In this document: positions 55,435 through 61,011 of the stretch, piece after piece
Layout: each line of letters begins with the position of its first letter
Numbering within the stretch: the stretch's first letter is position 1
NCBI GenBank assembly: GCA_964036315.1
Contig: OZ038509.1
Location: 34,161,499 to 34,225,498, forward strand
DNA length: 64,000 nt
Direction: 5' to 3'
Origin: Acanthosepion esculentum
Taxonomy: Eukaryota; Mollusca; Cephalopoda; Sepiida; Sepiidae
Translations under genes and position numbers: made by a program
Notes under the pieces: generated by a model
The model's input: the letters and a program-made list of their open reading frames with translations, nothing else
Told to the model about the DNA's origin: nothing
Databases searched by the model: none

Positions 55435-55852
55435 ACTTGTGTTAGAAAAAAAAATCACAGGTGTCATTTCGCAGTCACATTTTCGTAGGCGCACGTGTCA
55501 TACATGAATAATCGATTTCGAGAAGAGAGCTAGGGACACTTCAGTCACACAGTTGTGTCAAATTAATGAAAAAGCAAATATTTTCTTGAAATAAAAAGAT
55601 AATTTTGAAGTTTATTTGTTCTAAAATTTTGCTTTCTTCAAAAATTTCAATTTAAACACGCTTTAATGCTGATTATATAAAATAGTAAGAAGTTACTTGA
55701 AAATATTATATTTAAGCAAGAGCAATTCCTTTTAAATAAAAAAGATATCGAAATTAAAATTACATGTAATAATTTAGATATTTCTTATTTAGTATTATTG
55801 TAGACCAGTCATGGACAAACTGCGAACTTTAATCCAATATAGTCCGAATTTA

Positions 55853-55855
<3 letters not shown>
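55433..55855. other. No recognisable gene
   Basis: AT-rich; nothing supportable. Confidence 0.5.
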
Positions 55856-55892
<37 letters not shown>

Positions 55893-56030
55893 CTGTGTAG
55901 GTATGTGTTTACTTCTAGGTCATTGACTTTTTCCTTATTACTGTCCTTGTTTGAGGTTTTCTCTTGTTTAAGAGTATTTAGGTCTTTTGGTAGGTTGTCT
56001 GTTGTTTCCATCATATATATATATATTTTA
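55856..56030. repeat. (TA)n tracts flanking a short spacer
   Basis: (TA)n at 55856-55891 and again at 56013-56027, the second directly adjoining foldback 1. Confidence 0.9.
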
Positions 56031-56215
56031 GAATTGGACATAGTCCGACAATTTATTTAAAGACATTTATATTATGTTTAACGTTCTTTTTATAGATACA
56101 AGTTATTTAATACTGTTTATTATAAAACAGAGCATTTGCTTAAATATTTGTATCTATAAAAAGAACGTTAAACATATCATAAATGTCTTTAAATAAATTG
56201 TCGGACTTTGTCCAA

Positions 56216-56218
<3 letters not shown>
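56031..56218. repeat. Foldback 1: inverted pair of the 16281-type unit
   Basis: The left arm 56031-56101 (GAATTGGACATAGTCCGACA to ATAGATACAA) pairs with the right arm 56149-56218. The 47-bp centre belongs to the reversed unit (ACTGTTTATTATAAAACAGA). It is therefore a truncated forward copy fused to a longer reverse copy, bounded by (TA)n on both sides. Confidence 0.92.

Positions 56219-56263
<45 letters not shown>
56219..56263. repeat. (TA)n between the two foldbacks
   Basis: About 22 TA units. Confidence 0.97.
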
Positions 56264-56268
<5 letters not shown>

Positions 56269-56478
56269 ACATTTATATTATGTTTAACGTTCTTTTTATA
56301 GATACAAGTATTTAAGCAAATGCTCTGTTTTATAATAAACAGTATTAAATAACATTTTCTATGAAAATTTCTCGGACATTCAGGCCGGTAAATGTTATTT
56401 AATACTGTTTATTATAAAACAGAGCATTTGCTTAAATACTTGTATCTATAAAAAGAACGTTAAACATAATATAAATGT

Positions 56479-56482
<4 letters not shown>
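56264..56482. repeat. Foldback 2: inverted pair of the same unit
   Basis: Arms 56264-56357 and 56390-56482 (about 93 bp each) are almost perfectly complementary around a 32-bp centre (GAAAATTTCTCGGACATTCA). Both outer ends run directly into (TA)n. Confidence 0.92.

Positions 56483-56556
<74 letters not shown>
56483..56556. repeat. (TA)n microsatellite
   Basis: About 36 TA units, directly left of the first tRNA-like/hammerhead repeat. Confidence 0.97.
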
Positions 56557-56560
<4 letters not shown>

Positions 56561-56706
56561 CATTCCCGCCGTGTACTAACCGCTTAGGGTTAGAATCGCC
56601 AACTGACGCCAATTCACCCGGGTTCCGATCCTAGCTACCAAACAACTAGTCACACTGATGAGCTGTGATACAGTAAAACAGTCTGTCTGTGGATGACAAT
56701 ATATAT
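56557..56706 (+). mobile_element. tRNA-like head plus hammerhead motif, repeat A
   Basis: It begins CCTTCATTCCCGCCGTG, with A-box-like CCGCTTAGGGTTAGAATCGC and B-box-like CCCGGGTTCCGATCCTAG. Downstream comes the hammerhead segment 56651-56691: CACA, CTGATGA, GCTG-TGATA-CAGT, AAAA (G12 mutated to A), CA-GTC-TG, TC, TGTG. It ends TGACAATATATA. It is the direct counterpart of repeat B at 56864-57000. Confidence 0.7.
56651..56691 (+). ncRNA. Hammerhead ribozyme motif A (core base G12 mutated)
   Basis: Stem I CACA/TGTG, stem II G-U, C-G, U-A, G-C with loop UGAUA, stem III ACA/UGU with triloop GUC, and cleavage position C at 56687. Only the first base of the GAAA box is changed (A at 56675), which should abolish or greatly reduce activity in this copy. 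Confidence 0.65.
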
Positions 56707-56863
56707 TTTCCTGAAAAATTTGTTTCGGTCGAGCTCTCGGGAGAGGAAGTGTGAGTTTGTAAACAGTGACTATTACTGCTAATAATGCAGAACTCTTCGG
56801 TAAAACGAATCGAGTTCTCTCATTCTCTGCGTGTTTATCTAAAAATAAATACGCTTAAATTCA
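56707..56863. other. Central non-coding segment between the two hammerhead repeats
   Basis: About 157 bp without ORF (TTCGGTCGAGCTCTCGGGAG and onward). It is bounded on both sides by direct repeats that carry tRNA-like and hammerhead sequences, so it would be the body of a retrozyme-like unit. Confidence 0.5.
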
Positions 56864-56994
56864 CCTTCAGCCACGCCGGGCTCCAACAGCTTAGGGGTAG
56901 AACTCCGAATCAGCTGGGTTTTCATCCTAGCTAGAGGCAACCATTTAGCCACACTGATGAGCTGCGATACAACGAAACAGTCTGTCTGTGTTTG

Positions 56995-57000
<6 letters not shown>
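56864..57000 (+). mobile_element. tRNA-like head plus hammerhead motif, repeat B
   Basis: CCTTCAGCCACGCCGGGC, A-box-like ACAGCTTAGGGGTAGAACTC, B-box-like GCTGGGTTTTCATCCTAGC, then the hammerhead 56950-56990 and TTTGACAACATATATA running into (TA)n. The order is the same as in repeat A, with about 70-75% identity by eye. Confidence 0.7.
56950..56990 (+). ncRNA. Hammerhead ribozyme motif B (all core bases present)
   Basis: CACA, CTGATGA, GCTG-CGATA-CAAC, GAAA, CA-GTC-TG, TC, TGTG. Stem I is four pairs (56950-53 with 56987-90). Stem II is G-C, C x A mismatch, U-A, G-C. Stem III is A-U, C-G, A-U with triloop GUC. The predicted cleavage is 3' of C 56986, exactly 299 nt after the equivalent base of motif A. 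Differences from motif A in stem II (G-U to G-C; C-G to C x A) are those expected for a once-paired helix. Confidence 0.7.
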
Positions 57001-57038
<38 letters not shown>

Positions 57039-57049
57039 CAATTACTACA

Positions 57050-57128
<79 letters not shown>
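57001..57128. repeat. (TA)n microsatellite with short interruptions
   Basis: (TA)n, then TTGTCAATTACTACAA, then more (TA)n. TGTCAATTACTACA resembles the TGACAA ending of the hammerhead repeats. Confidence 0.95.
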
Positions 57129-57129
<1 letters not shown>

Positions 57130-57534
57130 CAAATTATACGTAATGTCTTTAAGGTTAACTGAAAATGTCTGTCATTGTTGAAACATAAAAGGCTGTAATT
57201 TTCATTTATAGAACAGCGACAGCGAAATACCGACTGCTGTTCTATAAACAGGGCTAAACGGGTTCATGTCAACCTCTCAACCTTGCGATGCAAAATTAAT
57301 GAATCCAGGGAAAGATTTTAGCGGGATATATTTGGTTTCTAATGGGAAAGCGGTGGGAACGCTTAGAATTTAACGATCGCTCAGAATGAACAACCAACGT
57401 CTTGCCATGTAGCTTTCATCGAACAACATTTTTTATTGAAATTACAATCTTTGGATATTGTCGTGGTGCCTAAAAAAACTGTGATACCTAAAAAGTGTCG
57501 AAACGTTCAGGACTATACAAATATATATATATAT
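57129..57534. other. No clear gene
   Basis: Contains an inverted pair around TATAGAACAGC / GCTGTTCTATA (57209-57246). Near the right edge GTGTCGAAACGTTCAGGAC precedes (TA)7. Otherwise nothing is recognisable. Confidence 0.45.
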
Positions 57535-58806
57535 ATTGTTGTGGTAGGATCCACCTAATCTGCATAGGTGACTACCAACTATATAAATAGTGGTTGGTAC
57601 CGGAAGACGAGGGAAAAGGAATCACGAGATCCAACGGCCGTCTTGTTATTCCTTTTCTCTTTGTTGTAGACCGCAGACCGACTGCACGTTTGCCCGAATT
57701 CTGTTTGACTGCTGACAGACTGCTCGTTTGCCCGAATTCTGTGTTGCATTGTATTTAGCTAAGTTTGTTTTTTATTATTTCCATTTGACTGTTTCAGGAA
57801 AAAAAAGAAAAAAAAGGAAAAAAAAAGAAAAAAAGTCCTTTTGATTTTTGCTTCTCTCCATTTTTTTTTTACCCCCCTCCTTTAATTTCTGTTATTTTTT
57901 CTTTTTATTTCAGTTTTCCAATTTTCCCCCTTTAATTTTTGTTTTCCTTTTAATTTTCTTTTTACCCCCGGTAATTCTTTGTTTTTTATTTTTTACCCCT
58001 TTTTAATTTGCAGGCCTTTTTCTTTTTATTCTAGTTTCTCGTTTTAATTTCCTTCCAACCTTTAATTTTTGTTTTTCATTTCCACGCTTTTTCTTTTTAG
58101 CCTCCGTTAAAATTTTCATTTTCCTTTAATTTCTGTTTTCTTTCCTAACCTTACGTTTTTTCCGTGTTTTTCGTTTTATATTTTGTTTGTACTAAATTCG
58201 TTTTGTAATCCTTGTATTGTCTAATTTATTTGTTAATTTTTCTTTTGTTTATCGGTTCGACTCGCTTTTCTGTGGGTCGGCCATTTTGAATTTTTGTTTC
58301 TAGCTTTGGTTGTCGTCGAAAGTTACGTATTTTCTTTTGTTTATTCTTTTCGACTAGTGTCGGCCATTTTGTTTTTTTTTGTTAATAGCTCCGGCTATTT
58401 GCCGAAGTTTATTATTGTCTTTGTTTACCTTGTTTTGAACCGTTTTCTTTGTATTATTTAATTTTCCTCCTTGTGTTTTTTATTTTGCCTTTAGGTGATA
58501 TTTGTTTAAGTTTTTTTACGTGTTATTTTTCTTGAGTTTGTAATTGTTTAATTTAGCTGTTAGTCTCGCTTCTTAAAGTCGGCCATCTTTTATTTTATTT
58601 TTAACTAGCTTCGGCTAGAGTTTAAATCTTATTAGTTTTTCTTATCTATCTTTTCTTTGAACTTTTTTGTCTAAATTCCCCCCCCTTTTTTATTTTTTTT
58701 TGCGCCTTTTGGCGTTATTCGTTCTTTTTTGTTTCGCCTTTAGGCGAAATTTAGTAAATATCCCTCCCCCTATTCCTCCACTCCCGACCCTCCCCCTTAC
58801 TTCATC
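57535..58806 (+). promoter_or_regulatory. 5' UTR of the Tx1/L1-type LINE
   Basis: About 1.27 kb between (TA)7 (to about 57535) and the ORF1 start. The first 210 bp contain a TATA-like ACTATATAAATAG, a stem pairing AGGGAAAAGGAAT with ATTCCTTTTCTCT, and a direct repeat of GTTTGCCCGAATTCTGT (57687 and 57725). The rest is strongly T-rich on the plus strand. Three TCGGCCAT(T/C)TT motifs at 58277, 58360 and 58579 read AAAATGGCCGA or AAAGATGGCCGA on the minus strand, resembling the YY1 site known from mammalian L1. The 5' boundary at the (TA)n is an inference. Confidence 0.65.
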
Positions 58807-60999
58807 ATGGAGAAGAAGGAAAAAAAAGCCCCTTCTTTTCTGATCACAAAGAAAAAGACATCGACCCTGGCTACCATAAAAAAATCGGTTAGGAAGCATC
58901 TTTTTAACCCGAAAAAAGACCCCCCAGACAAAGATAATCCCAATGAATATCCTGCCCTGCCAAGAACCCCTACTAATGAGGAGATTGTGGACGTCCTTAA
59001 GCAGGCGGCCAAAGCCAGGATAGCTAATGAAATCCTGGAAAAGGAAAAAAACAATGAAAAGCCTAAAGTTAGTACCGAGGTCGGGGATTCGCCCTCTTGT
59101 TGGAAGTCCCCTCCGAATTGTATTATCGACATCGCGGAGTTCCTGGAGCGTGCCAAGAGTTACGCTCACCTCGTGGTGAAAGACGGGCTCTTGGAGGATC
59201 CAGTGGAACTGAAGAGAGTCGAGAAAAGAATAGTGTCTGTTTTTGTCGTCGACAAGCGTTCGCGCAAAATTTGTCGTTCGACTAAAGACACAGTGTTTAA
59301 AGCACTGGAGTCCCTGGGGTTCAAACCCCTAAGAATTGTCAAAGGCAAGGGTTTCTTCATGTGGGACGTGCTGCTGCCCACTGCAGAAGACTGCGTGAGA
59401 GCCACCCGGAGAGAATTAATCACCAAAGATCTCATCCTCCGAACAGAGTACGAGGGTCGGCGAAGGACCAGGGTGGCAGTGTACGAGGTCCCTCCTCAGG
59501 TTATCGGGGAACACCTCGCGGCTTTCCTGGCCCAATACGGGGAAATATTGGCCGCTTCCTGCGATAGCCTGACCGGGGGATGGAGCTTTGATATGATGCT
59601 CGATCGAAAGGCCTTCAGCTCCGTCCCCAACTGGATTGACGTCGGTGACCTGAAGCTGCCGGTCATCGTGACCGGTCGTAAACCAGCCTGCTGGAAGTGT
59701 GGAGTGACTGGTCATCTCTCCTCTTCCTGCCCAGAGAAGAAGGCCTCTGGGACTCAGGTCACTAAAGACCAAACTCCCCCTCTGACCGAGTCTGCAAAAT
59801 CCGCCGCGCCTGTAATGGGCATGCCAGCTGCCGGTACCGGAGAGGTTGTTCCCCCGGTTGGGTCACCATCCAAGCCCCCATCCCCCGAAGAGCCCTCTTC
59901 CGCCGCTCCTGTGGCTAAGAAGGGGGAAGAAGGGGAATGGCAGGTAGTTGGCAGGGTCAGAGGGAAGCGTCAGCCAGCGGGTCCTCAGTCCCCTGAAGCC
60001 TCGGGGACTAAAGACACACACAGTCCCACTCCCTCTATCAACAGCAAGGGCGACGCCCCGACCTCCACTCTTTCAATTGAAGAGCAGAGGCTAAAATACG
60101 AGCCGAGCCACGAAAAAGCGGAGAAACTAAAAAAACTCAAAAAACATCTGGACGACCAAAAAAAAACCACAAAATCTCCTCAAAAAAAAAACATCCCCTT
60201 ACAGTCAACTAAATTAATTTCCCCCATCAAATCTCCCCCGAAGAAGAAGGCCACCCTTTGTGTTTCCTCCATCCCCATGCCTCCCACTTCAACCCCTCTC
60301 TCCAGAGTGAAGCCTTCTCCTGCTATGCCGTCCACCTCCCATGCCCAATCCCAAATCCCGCTCAGTAGAGATCCCAGTCCCTTTAGACAACCCTGCACTC
60401 CTTGCCACACTCCCAGTCCTTCTCCCACTAAAACCTCTCAGATGTTACCACCGGTCACCAAAAGGCCCCGAAGCCCCACTCAAGATCCCGGCGAAAAGAA
60501 AAAAAAACCAAAGGGCATTTTCAATCATGGATTGGACATTTGTAAGATCTCCCCTAGGCAGGCGGAAAAAGCTAGGGATTATGGGAACCGTATCCCTAAT
60601 CTAAAGTTCCTCCTGTCCATCAAACAGTTCAGCGACAAGGACATCGACAACCCGTTGAACTTCCCAGATGCCCAGCGGGTTTTAACCGTGGTGGGAGTAG
60701 ACACGGGAGCCAAACAGATTTGGGCCATGTTGGACGAGGCCATATCCTCGTTCAACATGAGCCCGCCCATTGCTATCATTCAGAGCGACAAGCTCCGGAA
60801 AATGAACTCATTTTGTGCAGGGAGGGTCCCAATTTTTGTTCACCCCTCCCTCTATAGGGCTCTTAAACTTACTTTCCCGTGGGATATCGGCGGGATCTCC
60901 CAGGACGGTAACATCAACACTGAGATGGGCCATGGGTCTATGGGAGATGCTGTCGGTATCCTCACCCCGGCCATGTTCAAAACAGGTAAGCAACCCTAA
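58807..60999 (+). CDS. LINE ORF1 protein (CCHC zinc knuckle, nucleic-acid binding)
   Basis: An intact 730-residue frame. ORF1 proteins of L1/Tx1-type LINEs bind the element RNA and assist target-primed reverse transcription. Residues 1-90 are lysine-rich and basic. About 105-290 looks like tandem RNA-recognition folds of the Tx1-type ORF1 (RTRVAVYEVPPQVIGEHLAA at about 220). A CCHC knuckle follows at C295, C298, H303 and C308 (CWKCGVTGHLSSSC). Residues 310-560 are Pro/Ser/Lys-rich and probably disordered. The last 150 residues are compact again (RQAEKARDYGNRIPNLKFLL; AQRVLTVVGVDTGAKQIWAM). The start is the first ATG after the T-rich leader, in an A-rich context (ATCATGGAG). The stop is followed, in the same frame and 12 nt later, by the ORF2 ATG. 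Codon use is GC-richer than the surroundings, consistent with a young insertion. Fold assignment is inference; the CCHC is seen directly. Confidence 0.9.
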   Translation: MEKKEKKAPSFLITKKKTSTLATIKKSVRKHLFNPKKDPPDKDNPNEYPALPRTPTNEEIVDVLKQAAKARIANEILEKEKNNEKPKVSTEVGDSPSCWKSPPNCIIDIAEFLERAKSYAHLVVKDGLLEDPVELKRVEKRIVSVFVVDKRSRKICRSTKDTVFKALESLGFKPLRIVKGKGFFMWDVLLPTAEDCVRATRRELITKDLILRTEYEGRRRTRVAVYEVPPQVIGEHLAAFLAQYGEILAASCDSLTGGWSFDMMLDRKAFSSVPNWIDVGDLKLPVIVTGRKPACWKCGVTGHLSSSCPEKKASGTQVTKDQTPPLTESAKSAAPVMGMPAAGTGEVVPPVGSPSKPPSPEEPSSAAPVAKKGEEGEWQVVGRVRGKRQPAGPQSPEASGTKDTHSPTPSINSKGDAPTSTLSIEEQRLKYEPSHEKAEKLKKLKKHLDDQKKTTKSPQKKNIPLQSTKLISPIKSPPKKKATLCVSSIPMPPTSTPLSRVKPSPAMPSTSHAQSQIPLSRDPSPFRQPCTPCHTPSPSPTKTSQMLPPVTKRPRSPTQDPGEKKKKPKGIFNHGLDICKISPRQAEKARDYGNRIPNLKFLLSIKQFSDKDIDNPLNFPDAQRVLTVVGVDTGAKQIWAMLDEAISSFNMSPPIAIIQSDKLRKMNSFCAGRVPIFVHPSLYRALKLTFPWDIGGISQDGNINTEMGHGSMGDAVGILTPAMFKTGKQP

Positions 61000-61011
61000 T
61001 CAGTTTTCACT

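Noticed and set aside
58690..59169. 159- and 119-codon minus-strand ORFs opposite LINE ORF1
   Set aside because: Shadow frames of ORF1; no independent motif and the plus frame has clear domain content.
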